Of a stretch of 64,000 nucleotides of DNA, positions 17,706 through 28,396 are shown piece after piece; within the stretch, counting starts at the first letter, position 1; every line of letters starts with the position of its first letter. The translations under genes and the position numbers were made by a program. The notes below the pieces were generated by a model, which made no database searches, had not been told where the DNA came from, and saw only the letters and a program-made list of their open reading frames with translations. The DNA is from Labrys miyagiensis (lineage in GTDB: Bacteria > Pseudomonadota > Alphaproteobacteria > Rhizobiales > Labraceae). Where the stretch lies: NCBI RefSeq assembly GCF_030160835.1, contig NZ_BSPC01000028.1, positions 124,001 through 188,000 on the forward strand, given 5' to 3'.

Positions 17706-18710
17706 TCAGGAGCCGCTCTCCTTGGCCGCGTTGCGGGCGAGTTCCGCATCGCGTCTCCTGCCGCCCAGCCAGTTGCGATAGACGCTGAACTGCTGGTCGG
17801 CCAAGACGCCGATCAGGATGACGGCGCCCATCACCGCGAAGTTCAGCGAACTTGGGATACCCAGGAGGTTGACGAGGTTCTGCAGGATCTGCAGCAGGAT
17901 GGCCCCGAGCACGATACCGAAGATCGAACCCTCGCCGCCGCGCAGGGAGCAGCCGCCGAGCACCGCGGCGGCAATGCCGTAGAGCTCGTAGAAATTGCCG
18001 TGCGAGGCCGGCGAAACCGAGCGCGTATACATCACGAAATAGACGGCCGAGAGCCCGGCAAGGCCGCTGGCGATGATATAGGCCGCGGCGACGACCCGGC
18101 CCGTGGGAATGCCGGAATAGCGCGCGGCCTCCTCATTCTTGCCAACGGCGCACAGATAGCGGCCGAACACCGAACGATGCAGCACGACGCCCATGATGAC
18201 GGCAACGACAATGAACATCACGAAGCTATGCGGTACGCCATAGGTGCGGCCGGTGGTGAGCCATTCCAGCGAGGGGAAGCTCTGGCCGAACTCGAAGCCG
18301 GCAGTGCTGTCGCCCGTGTACCAGCGCGCAATGCCGCGATAGAGCAGCAGGCCGCACAGGGTCACGATGAAAGGTTGAACCCGCATACGCAAGATCAGGA
18401 AGGCATGGATAGCGCCGATCGCCATGCCGGCCAGCACCATCAACAACAGCGCAACGCCCCAGTTGAGCTGGTGGTTGGTGAGCAGGTCGATGAAAACCAC
18501 ACCCAGCAGGGCAAAAAGTGAACCCACCGAAAGATCGATGCCGCCGGTGATGATGACGAAGCCGGCACCAATCGAATAAAGGCCGAACAGGCCGATCAGG
18601 TTGGCCGTGTTCGACACGTTGATCGGCGAGATGAAGCGCGGATTGAGATAGGCCGTCACAACCCCGATGACGAGGATCAGCACAAACAGACTGATATCTT
18701 TCTTGAGCAT
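17706..18710 (-). CDS. Sugar ABC transporter permease (RbsC-like)
   Basis: 334-residue inner-membrane permease of the ribose/xylose class with about ten helices. Diagnostic segments are GAGFVIITGGIDLSVGS near residue 55 and AAVLGGCSLRGGEGSIFG near residue 245. It would form the channel for the importer whose ATPase (18722-20227) and binding protein (20354-21304) lie just upstream on the same strand, 11 and then about 126 bases apart. The C-terminus carries a basic cytoplasmic tail (GGRRRDAELARNAAKESGS). The cargo is probably a monosaccharide or polyol, not identifiable from sequence. Confidence 0.95.
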   Translation of the reverse strand: MLKKDISLFVLILVIGVVTAYLNPRFISPINVSNTANLIGLFGLYSIGAGFVIITGGIDLSVGSLFALLGVVFIDLLTNHQLNWGVALLLMVLAGMAIGAIHAFLILRMRVQPFIVTLCGLLLYRGIARWYTGDSTAGFEFGQSFPSLEWLTTGRTYGVPHSFVMFIVVAVIMGVVLHRSVFGRYLCAVGKNEEAARYSGIPTGRVVAAAYIIASGLAGLSAVYFVMYTRSVSPASHGNFYELYGIAAAVLGGCSLRGGEGSIFGIVLGAILLQILQNLVNLLGIPSSLNFAVMGAVILIGVLADQQFSVYRNWLGGRRRDAELARNAAKESGS

Positions 18711-18721
18711 GACAGACTTTC

Positions 18722-20227
<1,506 letters not shown>

Positions 20228-20292
20228 TCTCGACCTCCATTCGGAACGGGTCCGTGCCCGCTCGTGGGTAGCATCACGATGTGGGAAGACAA

Positions 20293-20316
20293 CGGCGGCA
20301 GGGTAACCTGCCGCCG
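20293..20316 (-). other. Intercistronic hairpin between binding protein and ATPase genes
   Basis: Perfect 10-base stem CGGCGGCAGG / CCTGCCGCCG with a 4-base loop, located in the 126-base gap between the binding-protein stop and the ATPase start. Such hairpins are known to stabilise the upstream mRNA or attenuate transcription so that the binding protein exceeds membrane components; that role is inferred. Confidence 0.7.
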
Positions 20317-20353
20317 GTTTCATTTGAAGCTCACCAATCGAAGTAGGCGATAA

Positions 20354-21304
20354 TTATTTGCCCTGCAGCTTCTTCAGCTGGGCAGCATAATCATCGACAT
20401 TATCCTTCGTGATCGTCTTGGTCGGGACGATCATCAGGCCGTCCGGGGGAACGAAGGACTTGTCGCCTTCAAGGATCTTGGCCATCGCCTTCATGCCCTG
20501 ATAGCCCCACTCATAAGGCTGCTGCACCACGGTGCCGGCGACCGTGCCTTCCTTGACCCCGCCTAGGGTGATCGGATCATCGTCGAAGCCGGTCACGGTG
20601 ATCTTGCCGAGAGCGCCCGCTTCCTTCAGGGCCTGATAGATCTGCGGGATGTTGTAGGAGTAGATGCCCAACATGCAGTCGACGTCGGGATTGGCGGTGA
20701 GCGTGTCCTCAACATTGCGCTTGGCGCGCGACTGGTCGATGTCGTCAGCGCGGACGTCGACAATGGTGATCTTGGTGCCGGCGATCGCTTCCTTGATGCC
20801 TTCCATGCGCTCGCGGGCATTATCGGCGCCCGGCAGACCGACATAGGCCATGCACTTGGCGCCATCTGGGCGAGCCTGCTTCAGGATCTCGCCGACCTGC
20901 TTGCCGGCAAGCACGTTGCTCGAGCCGATATAGGCCACGCGCCCGCTCTTGGCGGCGTCGCTGTCGGTGGTGAGCAGCAGCGTGTGAGAGGCGACGCGGG
21001 CGAGAGCATCCGTCTCGGTCTTGGGATCGACGGCGGAAACCATGATGCCGGCGGCACCGGCGGAGACGAGATCGTCCATCAGCCGCTCCTGCACGGCGGC
21101 AGCGGATTGCTCCGGATATTTGAACTGCAGGTCGTAATTGGGCAGTTCCTCCTGCGCCTTCTTCACGCCGGCTTCGGCGGCCTTCCAGAATTCCGAAGTG
21201 CCATTGGGGACGAAGACCAGGGCCTTCTTGTCGGCGGCTTGTGCACCGATGGCGGTCGAGGCGAGAAGGGCTGCAACAGCGCCCGCAACGATGATGTTCT
21301 TCAT
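20354..21304 (-). CDS. Sugar ABC transporter substrate-binding protein (RbsB-like)
   Basis: 316-residue periplasmic binding protein. A signal peptide (MKNIIVAGAVAALLASTAIGAQA) is followed by the type I fold: KALVFVPNGTSEFWKAAEAG, SAGAAGIMVSAVDP, TTDSDAAKSGRVAYIGSSN and ITVTGFDDDPITLGGVKEG. The fold and motifs place it with ribose/rhamnose/xylitol binders; the ligand is unknown. The start has GGGAGG 6 bases upstream. It is first in a binding protein-ATPase-permease operon, the usual order for high expression. No regulator gene lies nearby. Confidence 0.95.
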   Translation of the reverse strand: MKNIIVAGAVAALLASTAIGAQAADKKALVFVPNGTSEFWKAAEAGVKKAQEELPNYDLQFKYPEQSAAAVQERLMDDLVSAGAAGIMVSAVDPKTETDALARVASHTLLLTTDSDAAKSGRVAYIGSSNVLAGKQVGEILKQARPDGAKCMAYVGLPGADNARERMEGIKEAIAGTKITIVDVRADDIDQSRAKRNVEDTLTANPDVDCMLGIYSYNIPQIYQALKEAGALGKITVTGFDDDPITLGGVKEGTVAGTVVQQPYEWGYQGMKAMAKILEGDKSFVPPDGLMIVPTKTITKDNVDDYAAQLKKLQGK

Positions 21305-21581
21305 GAGTACCTCCCTAGGATCTTGTTTTCGGTGACGTCTTCACGGCCGCATTCTGGCCTGTTATCGGCAATCCGAGCTCGCCGTCCTCCTCTCTTGGTG
21401 CCGCCCCGATCGCTTTCGGCAACCCATTTAGGGGCTGCCGCCATTTGTCTTACTATTATCCAGACATTACCGATTTGCAATCATTGATGAGCGAATGAGC
21501 GCGAAAAATGCGGAACGTACCTCAAACACGCAGGGCGCGTGCTTGCCCCCGATACAACCATGAGGAGTATCGTGACGGCGA

Positions 21582-21893
21582 CTACTTCTTTTCGAGCATG
21601 AGCTGACCGCGATGCTGGATGGCGGCCTTGGCCTTCTCGGCGAGCATGGCGAGAAAAAGCGGCAGCATGACGCTCACAGTAACGGTGGTCTCCGCCACCT
21701 CGATGCTGCCGCTTACGGTCTGCTTCAAAGCGGAGATGCGGAAATCGAGCTTGTCGCCGGTCCAGGTCTCGTCCAGCACGGTGAACTGCCCGGCATAGGT
21801 GGAACGCAGCTGGACGATACCATCCTTTATGCGCTTGAGCGCAACCTCTCGGCCGAGATTATGCGGGATGGTGACGGTGAGCGGTCGGGACAT
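21582..21893 (-). CDS. Polyhydroxyalkanoic acid system family protein
   Basis: About 103 residues matching the PHA granule region family (PF09650-type): MSRPLTVTIPHNLGREVALKRI, then QFTVLDETWTGDKLDFRI, VSGSIEVAETTVTVSVMLP and a helical end AMLAEKAKAAIQ. Members are found near polyhydroxyalkanoate genes in other proteobacteria; no phaC or phasin is seen here. The start at 21893 is chosen by family alignment, with only a weak ribosome binding site; a GTG at 21977 is also open. It is divergent from radA. Confidence 0.8.
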   Translation of the reverse strand: MSRPLTVTIPHNLGREVALKRIKDGIVQLRSTYAGQFTVLDETWTGDKLDFRISALKQTVSGSIEVAETTVTVSVMLPLFLAMLAEKAKAAIQHRGQLMLEKK

Positions 21894-22090
21894 GGCGCGG
21901 TTGATCCGAGGGACTGTCGATGACCTGATATTGGGAGCGCCGAATGCCGACGACAAGCGGTGCACTTGCTTCGACACGGATCCCGCGAACAGGATTTTTC
22001 GTAAACTCTTTAGATTTCAATAGATAACATAATTTGCCTTATCCCACTTGTGAGGTTTGATCAGACTCGGCGCAACCGCTAAGAAGGGGC

Positions 22091-23500
22091 ATGGCTAAAC
22101 GCTCCTCCTCCTATATCTGCCAGAACTGCGGCGCCGTCTATCAACGCTGGCAGGGCAAATGCGACGCCTGCGGCGAATGGAATACCATCGCCGAGGAAAC
22201 CAGCGCGGTGGCCGCCGTGCCGGCCTCGCAGCGCCCGCGCGGGCGTGGACGCGTCTTCGCCCTTGAGAGCCTGACAGGCACCACCGATGAAGCGCCCCGT
22301 CTCGTCTCCGGCATCAACGAGCTCGACCGGGTCACCGGCGGCGGTTTCGTAAAGGGGTCGGTCCTGCTGCTGGGCGGGGATCCCGGCATCGGCAAGTCCA
22401 CCCTGCTGATCCAGGCCTGCGCCGCCCTTGCCCGGCAGAAGGCGCGCGTCATCTACATCTCCGGCGAAGAAGCAGCGGCGCAGGTGCGCCTGCGCGCCGA
22501 ACGCCTGGGCCTCGCCGAGGCGCCAGTCGAGCTGGCTTCCGAGACCTCGGTGGAGGATATCCTTGCCACGCTCCAGCATGGTGTCCCTCCCCGCCTCGTC
22601 ATTATCGATTCCATCCAGACCATGTGGACGGATACGGTGGAATCGGCGCCCGGTACGGTCACGCAGGTCCGCGGCTCGGCGCAGGCCCTGATTCGCCATG
22701 CCAAGCGCTCGGGCAGCACGGTGATCCTCGTCGGCCATGTCACCAAGGACGGCCAGATCGCCGGCCCGCGCGTGGTCGAGCACATGGTCGATGCGGTGCT
22801 GTCCTTCGAAGGCGATGGCGGCCGCGATTTTCGTATCCTGCGCGGCGTCAAGAACCGCTTCGGCGCCACGGACGAGATCGGCGTGTTCGAGATGACCGGC
22901 CTCGGCCTTCAGGAAGTGGCCAATCCTTCCGCACTTTTCCTGTCGGAGCGCGATCTCGGCTCTCCCGGCACCGCGGTCTTCGGTGGCATGGAGGGCACTC
23001 GCCCCTTGCTGGTGGAGATCCAGGCTCTGGTCGCTCCCACCAGCCTGGGCACGCCGCGCCGCGCCGTGGTGGGCTGGGATTCGAGCCGCCTTTCCATGGT
23101 GCTGGCGGTGCTGGAAGCCCATTGCGGCGTGCGGCTCGGCGGGCACGATGTCTATCTCAACGTCGCCGGAGGCCTGCGCATCCAGGAGCCGGCCGCCGAT
23201 CTCGCCGTGGCCGCCGCGCTGATCTCTTCCCTCACCGGCGCTCCCCTGCCCGCGGATGCCGTCTATTTCGGGGAAGTCTCCCTCTCCGGCTCCGTCAGGC
23301 CCGTGGCCCATATGGGCGCCCGCCTCAAGGAGGCTGCCAAGCTCGGTTTCAAGCGCGCGGTCTGCCCGGTCCCCGGCAATGAGTCGGGCAGCGACAGCGG
23401 CATGCGCATCAACGGGGTTGCCTCACTTGCGACACTTGTTGCGGATATTGCCGCCTCCGGCGAAGGCCAGAAGCGAAAACCCGCGAAGGTCTCGCAATAA
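22091..23500 (+). CDS. radA: DNA repair protein RadA
   Basis: 469-residue RecA-related branch-migration protein for recombinational repair. Parts in order: a C4 zinc finger with Cys10, Cys13, Cys24 and Cys27 in ICQNCG...CDACG; a RecA-like core with Walker A GGDPGIGKST near residues 95-103; the RadA-specific KNRFG motif near residue 254; and a Lon-protease-like C-terminal domain (LNVAGGLRIQEPAADLAVAAA) lacking proteolytic function in the family. The start at 22091 has AAGAAGGGGC upstream. It precedes cvpA, as in many relatives. Confidence 0.97.
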   Translation: MAKRSSSYICQNCGAVYQRWQGKCDACGEWNTIAEETSAVAAVPASQRPRGRGRVFALESLTGTTDEAPRLVSGINELDRVTGGGFVKGSVLLLGGDPGIGKSTLLIQACAALARQKARVIYISGEEAAAQVRLRAERLGLAEAPVELASETSVEDILATLQHGVPPRLVIIDSIQTMWTDTVESAPGTVTQVRGSAQALIRHAKRSGSTVILVGHVTKDGQIAGPRVVEHMVDAVLSFEGDGGRDFRILRGVKNRFGATDEIGVFEMTGLGLQEVANPSALFLSERDLGSPGTAVFGGMEGTRPLLVEIQALVAPTSLGTPRRAVVGWDSSRLSMVLAVLEAHCGVRLGGHDVYLNVAGGLRIQEPAADLAVAAALISSLTGAPLPADAVYFGEVSLSGSVRPVAHMGARLKEAAKLGFKRAVCPVPGNESGSDSGMRINGVASLATLVADIAASGEGQKRKPAKVSQ

Positions 23501-23640
23501 GCGGTGATTACTCCCCGTTGCGCCGCAGCAAAAGGGTGACGCCGCAAGCAAGCGTCGTTATAGAGGGGCGCGCGGGCCTGGGGCGTGTCGACACGCCCTG
23601 AAGGTTCGTGCTGCCTTGTTCACATCAGGATCGATTGCCA

Positions 23641-24273
23641 ATGCCCGTAACCTTGCTTGATCTGATCGTCATTGGCGTCATGCTGATCTCGGCCCTTCTT
23701 GCAATGGTTCGTGGCTTTACCCGCGAGATCCTGGCGATCGCCGCCTGGGCCGCGGCTGCCGTCGCGACGCTGCTGTTGTTCTCTCGCGTGCTGCCCTTCG
23801 TCACGCCCTATATCAAGAACGATACCATCGCCCGCATCGCCACCGGCGCCGGCATCTTCGTCATCATCCTTTTGATTGCCTCCTTCATCACGATCCGCAT
23901 CTCGGACATGATCCTCGACAGTCGCATCGGCGCGGTCGATCGCACCTTCGGTTTCCTGTTCGGCGCGGCGCGCGGCCTGCTGCTGGCCATCGTGGCCTTC
24001 ATCTTCTTCAGCTATCTCGTGCCGCCGAAGTCCGAGCCGGTCTGGGTGCAGGACGCCAAGTCCCGCCAGATTCTGGTTTCCGGGCGCGACTGGATCCTCT
24101 CCTTGCTGCCGAACGATCCGGAGAACGTCATCCTCAAGCAATTGCGCGCCAATGAGGTGATCGGCCCCGACACCACGACGCAAGAGCCGGATCCGGATGC
24201 CGCAGGTGCCACTCCGCCGCAAACCCAGCCTGCCGCCCCGGCGCCTGCCGCTCCGGCCCAGCCCGCACAATAA
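23641..24273 (+). CDS. cvpA: CvpA family membrane protein
   Basis: About 210 residues. The N-terminal four-helix membrane domain of the CvpA family (LLDLIVIGVMLISALLAMVRG, then DRTFGFLFGAARGLLLAIV) is followed by a periplasmic or cytosolic tail rich in Pro/Ala/Gln (PPQTQPAAPAPAAP). CvpA is required for colicin V production in E. coli and often sits directly upstream of purF, as here. The start at 23641 follows the family; a TTG 11 codons earlier is open but unlikely. Its molecular role is unresolved, probably in envelope homeostasis. Confidence 0.92.
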   Translation: MPVTLLDLIVIGVMLISALLAMVRGFTREILAIAAWAAAAVATLLLFSRVLPFVTPYIKNDTIARIATGAGIFVIILLIASFITIRISDMILDSRIGAVDRTFGFLFGAARGLLLAIVAFIFFSYLVPPKSEPVWVQDAKSRQILVSGRDWILSLLPNDPENVILKQLRANEVIGPDTTTQEPDPDAAGATPPQTQPAAPAPAAPAQPAQ

Positions 24274-24351
24274 TGTGTTGCATTAATGCCTGCAGAACAG
24301 TCGCCTGCATGGTAGAAATACCGATCGATGATACTATCTAGACCTTATACG

Positions 24352-24390
24352 GAGCGGCCGGAAATCACCTCCGGGCCGCTCGCCCTGTTT
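24352..24390 (+). terminator. Hairpin between cvpA and purF
   Basis: Stem GAGCGGCC (24352-24359) pairs with GGCCGCTC (24374-24381) and is followed by GCCCTGTTT. It could terminate cvpA transcripts or act in the purF leader, because it ends just before the purF ribosome binding site. Confidence 0.5.
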
Positions 24391-24404
24391 GGAGAGCAGC
24401 CCAA

Positions 24405-25910
24405 GTGAACGCCAATGCCGTGAATGCTAAGGCCCCAGGGACCACACCCGCCTCAGAAACCGACGAACTCGATCTCGATGCCGATCGGTTGCGTGAAGAG
24501 TGCGGGGTGTTCGGTATCTTCGGACACAGCGAGGCGGCGGCGATCACGGCGCTCGGCCTGCATGCCCTGCAGCATCGCGGCCAGGAAGCCTGCGGCATCG
24601 TCACCTTCGATGGTGCCCGCTACAATTCAGAGCGCCGCCTCGGCCTCGTCGGCGATACCTTCTCCAAGCGAGACGTGATCGAGCGCCTGCCGGGTTCGCA
24701 AGCCATCGGCCATACGCGTTATTCCACCACGGGCGGCACCATCCTGCGCAATGTGCAGCCGCTTTTTGCCGAGCTTGAGGGCGGCGGTTTCGCCGTGGCC
24801 CATAATGGCAACCTCACCAATGGCCTGACGCTGCGTCGCGAGCTGATTTCCAAGGGCTCGATCTTCCAGGCGACCTCCGACAGCGAGGTGATCCTCCATC
24901 TCGTCGCTCGCTCGACCCGCGAGAGGTTCATCGACCGCTTCATCGACGCACTCTTCCAGATCGAGGGCGCTTACGCCTTTGTCGGCCTCACCAACCAGAC
25001 GCTGGTGGGCGCGCGCGATCCGCTCGGCATCCGCCCGCTCGTGCTCGGCGAACTCGACGGCTGTTACATCCTGGCCTCCGAGACCTGCGCTCTAGACATC
25101 ATCGGCGCCCATTTCGTGCGCGACATCGAGAATGGCGAGGTCGTCGTCATCACCAAGGACGGCGTGGAATCGATCAAGCCTTTCCCGCGCGTTCCCCCGC
25201 GCCCCTGCATCTTCGAATATATCTACTTCGCCCGACCCGACTCGATCGTCCATGGCCGCAGCGTCTATGACGTTCGCAAGGCCTTCGGCGCGCAGCTCGC
25301 CGCCGAGGCGGGCATCGAGGCCGATGTCGTGGTGCCCGTGCCGGATTCGGGCGTCCCCGCGGCGATCGGCTATGCTCAGGCGGCCGGCCTGCCTTACGAA
25401 CTCGGCATCATCCGCAACCACTATGTCGGCCGCACCTTCATTCAGCCGACGCAGTCGATCCGGGAGCTCGGCGTGCGCATGAAGCACAGCGCCAACCGCG
25501 CCGTGATCGAGGGCAAGCGCGTCGTGCTGATCGATGATTCGATCGTGCGCGGCACCACCTCGGTGAAGATCGTGCGCATGATGCGCGAGGCCGGCGCCAA
25601 GGAAGTGCATTTCCGCATCTCCAGCCCGCCCATCACCCATCCCGACTATTACGGCATTGATACGCCGGACAAGGAGAACCTGCTCGCGGCCCGCATGGAT
25701 CTCGAAGCCATGCGCCAATATATGGGCGCCGACACGCTGTCCTTCCTCTCGGTGCAGGGCGTCTACAAGGCGTGCGGCTATGAGCAGCGCGATCCGATCC
25801 GCCCGCAATTCACCGACCACTGTTTCACCGGCGACTATCCGACCTTCCTCACCGATGTGGTCGGCGAAGGCGCCAAGCAGCAATTCTCGCTGTTGGCCGA
25901 GGCGAGCTGA
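24405..25910 (+). CDS. purF: Amidophosphoribosyltransferase
   Basis: First committed step of purine synthesis: converts PRPP and glutamine to phosphoribosylamine. 501 residues. The nucleophile of the glutaminase domain is Cys33 in [11 protein letters not shown], meaning a ~32-residue propeptide is removed as in the Bacillus-type enzyme. [10 protein letters not shown] and [10 protein letters not shown] follow. The PRPP-binding loop [14 protein letters not shown] is in the phosphoribosyltransferase domain. The start is GTG at 24405 with GGAG upstream. Cysteines for an Fe-S cluster are not obvious by eye. Confidence 0.97.
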   Translation: MNANAVNAKAPGTTPASETDELDLDADRLREECGVFGIFGHSEAAAITALGLHALQHRGQEACGIVTFDGARYNSERRLGLVGDTFSKRDVIERLPGSQAIGHTRYSTTGGTILRNVQPLFAELEGGGFAVAHNGNLTNGLTLRRELISKGSIFQATSDSEVILHLVARSTRERFIDRFIDALFQIEGAYAFVGLTNQTLVGARDPLGIRPLVLGELDGCYILASETCALDIIGAHFVRDIENGEVVVITKDGVESIKPFPRVPPRPCIFEYIYFARPDSIVHGRSVYDVRKAFGAQLAAEAGIEADVVVPVPDSGVPAAIGYAQAAGLPYELGIIRNHYVGRTFIQPTQSIRELGVRMKHSANRAVIEGKRVVLIDDSIVRGTTSVKIVRMMREAGAKEVHFRISSPPITHPDYYGIDTPDKENLLAARMDLEAMRQYMGADTLSFLSVQGVYKACGYEQRDPIRPQFTDHCFTGDYPTFLTDVVGEGAKQQFSLLAEAS

Positions 25911-26084
25911 GGCTTCGCGTAAGAGGTCGCGCTGCCCTTCTCCTCTCTCCTCTCCCCGTAGGAAGGGGGCGCAATCGTTGAGATTGGATCGTTGGCCGTT
26001 CGTCTCGCCCAGCCGCTGTGCGAGATGAGGTGCTTTGATAATGAGGCGCGCCTTCGAAGTCTCCTCGCCCCGCTCGCGGGTATC

Positions 26085-26105
26085 GTCCACTCCTTCGGAG
26101 TGGAC
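26085..26105. other. Perfect hairpin in purF/SDR intergenic region
   Basis: GTCCACTCC TTC GGAGTGGAC, a 9-base perfect stem. The surrounding 25911-26188 stretch is low-complexity pyrimidine-rich DNA (CTTCTCCTCTCTCCTCTCCC) and a segment reading GAGGTGAGGGGC. This mix is typical of decayed intergenic repeats in rhizobia. No T run, so not a classic terminator. Confidence 0.6.
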
Positions 26106-26188
26106 TAGGGATAGAGGTGAGGGGCTGCGTGACCTTCGCAATCGCAATCGTACATGCCAATTAAATCACCCCCTCCAAAGAGTTCTCG

Positions 26189-26929
26189 ATGTCTGATCTT
26201 CTCAAAGGCCGCCTGGCGCTCGTCACCGGAGCCTCGCGCGGTATCGGCCGCGCCACCGCGGTCGCGCTGGCCGAGGCCGGCGCCCATGTCATCGCCTTGG
26301 CCCGCACCGTCGGCGCGCTCGAGGATCTCGACGACGAGATCCGCGCCAAGGGAGGCACGGCCAGTCTAGTGCCCCTCGACATCAAGGATGGCGAGGGTAT
26401 CGACAGGCTTGGCTACACGCTGTTCGAACGCTACGGCAAGCTCGACATCCTGATCGGCAATGCCGGTGCACTCGGCTCGATTTCGCCGCTGGGCCATCTC
26501 GAGCCCAAGGACTGGGACAATGTCTTCGCGGTGAACGTCACGGCGAACTGGCGCTTGATCCGCTCTTTCGATCCGCTGCTGCGCAAATCCGATGCCGGAC
26601 GCGCCATCTTCATCACCTCGGGCGCCGCCTGGAAATCGACCGCCTATTGGGGCCTCTATGCCACCACCAAGGCCGCCCTCAACAGCCTGGTCGCGACCTA
26701 CGCCGCCGAGACGGTGAACTCCGCCGTCCGCGCCAACCTCTTCTCGCCGGGGCCGGTCCGCACCCATATGCGTGCGGCCGCCATGCCGGGCGAAGACGCC
26801 AACACCCTGCCCCACCCGACCACGATCGCCCCCTCGATCCTGCTGCTCGCCAGCCCCGAGTTGACCGAGACCGGCCAGATCTATGACATGCGCGAGGGCA
26901 AGTTCATCAGCTTCCGCTCGCCGGAATAA
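26189..26929 (+). CDS. SDR family oxidoreductase
   Basis: 246-residue short-chain dehydrogenase/reductase. The cofactor motif TGASRGIG is near residues 14-21, the structural motif NAG near residue 91, and the catalytic residues lie in FITSGAAWKSTAYWGLYATTKAAL (Ser, Tyr, Lys with YxxTK rather than the common YxxSK). The C-terminus (ETGQIYDMREGKFISFRSPE) differs from typical fatty-acid SDRs. An NAD(P)-linked alcohol/ketone conversion is expected; the substrate is unknown. It precedes the CoA-transferase gene by 100 bases on the same strand. Confidence 0.93.
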   Translation: MSDLLKGRLALVTGASRGIGRATAVALAEAGAHVIALARTVGALEDLDDEIRAKGGTASLVPLDIKDGEGIDRLGYTLFERYGKLDILIGNAGALGSISPLGHLEPKDWDNVFAVNVTANWRLIRSFDPLLRKSDAGRAIFITSGAAWKSTAYWGLYATTKAALNSLVATYAAETVNSAVRANLFSPGPVRTHMRAAAMPGEDANTLPHPTTIAPSILLLASPELTETGQIYDMREGKFISFRSPE

Positions 26930-27028
26930 GGCGTCCCGGCTTGCCACGGCGTCGAGCCGTGCCCCTGACGCAAGCCTGCCATACCGGCTTTGCGCTGCCT
27001 TTCCTCTGCTTTGGCGCTAATTTGGGGG

Positions 27029-28393
27029 ATGGCGCAGTCGTTCCTCAATGAGATGTGGCAGGCCGTCGGCGGCAGCGAAGCGCTGCTTGATAGTGTGACC
27101 GTGACTGGCCGCGGCCAGTTGCCATCGGCCTTCAAAGTGAGTGACTTTGCTACTGCCGCCATCGCCGCGAGCGGCCTGGCCCTGGCCGAACTCAGCGGGA
27201 ACGCGACGGGTGCTCCTGCCAGGGTAACGGTGGATCGCCGCCTCGCCTCCTTCTGGTTCCTATGGTCGCTGCGTCCGGTCGGCTGGACCATGCCAGCGCC
27301 CTGGGATCCGATCGCTGGCGATTACGAGGCGAAAGATGGCTGGATCCGCCTTCATACCAACGCCCCGCAGCATCGAGAGGCGGCCCAGCGGGTTCTTGGG
27401 GAGCACAACGACAAGGACACCATGGCGGCGGCTGTCAGAGGCTGGGCCAAAGGCGCGCTCGAACAGGCCATCGTCGCGGCCGGCGGATGCGCCGCGGAGA
27501 TGCGCTCGCTCCCGCAATGGCAGCAACACGAGCAAGGCAGTGCGGTCGCGAGCGAGCCGCTGGTGCTGCGCGACACCTGCCTGCGAGGGAGCGAACTCGA
27601 CTGGCGGCCCGAGCCCGGCCGTCCCTTGAAGGGGCTGCGCGTGCTCGATCTCACCCGGGTGCTGGCGGGTCCTGTGGCGACGCGCTTCCTGGCGGGCTTC
27701 GGCGCCGAGGTCTTGCGTATCGATCCGCCGGATTGGGACGAGCCGGCCGTCGTGCCGGAAGTCACGCTCGGCAAACAGTGCGCCCGTCTCGACCTGATGC
27801 GGCCGCAGGACCGTGCCGTCTTCGAGGAATTGCTGTCCGGCGCCGATATCCTGGTGCATGGCTACCGGGCCGACGCGCTGGCGGCACTCGGCTATGACGA
27901 GGCACGGCGCCAATCGCTCTCGCCGGGCCTGATCGACGTCAGCCTCGATGCCTATGGCTGGTCCGGACCCTGGCGTGATCGCCGAGGCTTCGACAGCCTG
28001 GTCCAGATGAGCGGCGGCATCGCCGATGCCGGGATGGCGTGGAAGCAGGCGGACAGGCCGGTTCCCCTGCCCGCCCAGGCCCTCGACCATGCAACCGGCT
28101 ATCTGATGGCCGCCGCCGCCATTCGCGGCATCACTGAACGCCTCACGAGGCGGGAGGTCGTGCGCAGCCGCTTGTCCCTCGCGCGAATGGCGAAGCTCCT
28201 GGCCGATGCAGGCCCGGCCGAGGATCAGTTGACGCTCGCCCCCGAGACGGAGGACGATCAGGCGGCGGCGATCGAGAAGACATTCTGGGGCGAGGCCAAG
28301 CGCCTCAGGCCACCTATCGCGATTGACGGTATCGACATGGCCTGGGACAAGCCGGCCACGCCCCTTGGCAGCGCGCCGGCCCGATGGGCTTGA
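27029..28393 (+). CDS. CaiB/BaiF family (class III) CoA-transferase
   Basis: About 454 residues. The family core begins near residue 210: LKGLRVLDLTRVLAGPVATRFLAGFGAEVLRID, with the conserved Asp region and later YGWSGPWRDRRGFDSLVQ. The N-terminal ~200 residues form a divergent repeat of the same family (GDYEAKDGWIRLHTNAPQHREA), so it may be a fused two-domain form. Such enzymes move CoA between carboxylic acids; the substrates are unknown. The start at 27029 has GGGGG next to it. It is convergent with der, 3 bases apart. Confidence 0.85.
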   Translation: MAQSFLNEMWQAVGGSEALLDSVTVTGRGQLPSAFKVSDFATAAIAASGLALAELSGNATGAPARVTVDRRLASFWFLWSLRPVGWTMPAPWDPIAGDYEAKDGWIRLHTNAPQHREAAQRVLGEHNDKDTMAAAVRGWAKGALEQAIVAAGGCAAEMRSLPQWQQHEQGSAVASEPLVLRDTCLRGSELDWRPEPGRPLKGLRVLDLTRVLAGPVATRFLAGFGAEVLRIDPPDWDEPAVVPEVTLGKQCARLDLMRPQDRAVFEELLSGADILVHGYRADALAALGYDEARRQSLSPGLIDVSLDAYGWSGPWRDRRGFDSLVQMSGGIADAGMAWKQADRPVPLPAQALDHATGYLMAAAAIRGITERLTRREVVRSRLSLARMAKLLADAGPAEDQLTLAPETEDDQAAAIEKTFWGEAKRLRPPIAIDGIDMAWDKPATPLGSAPARWA

Positions 28394-28396
28394 ACG

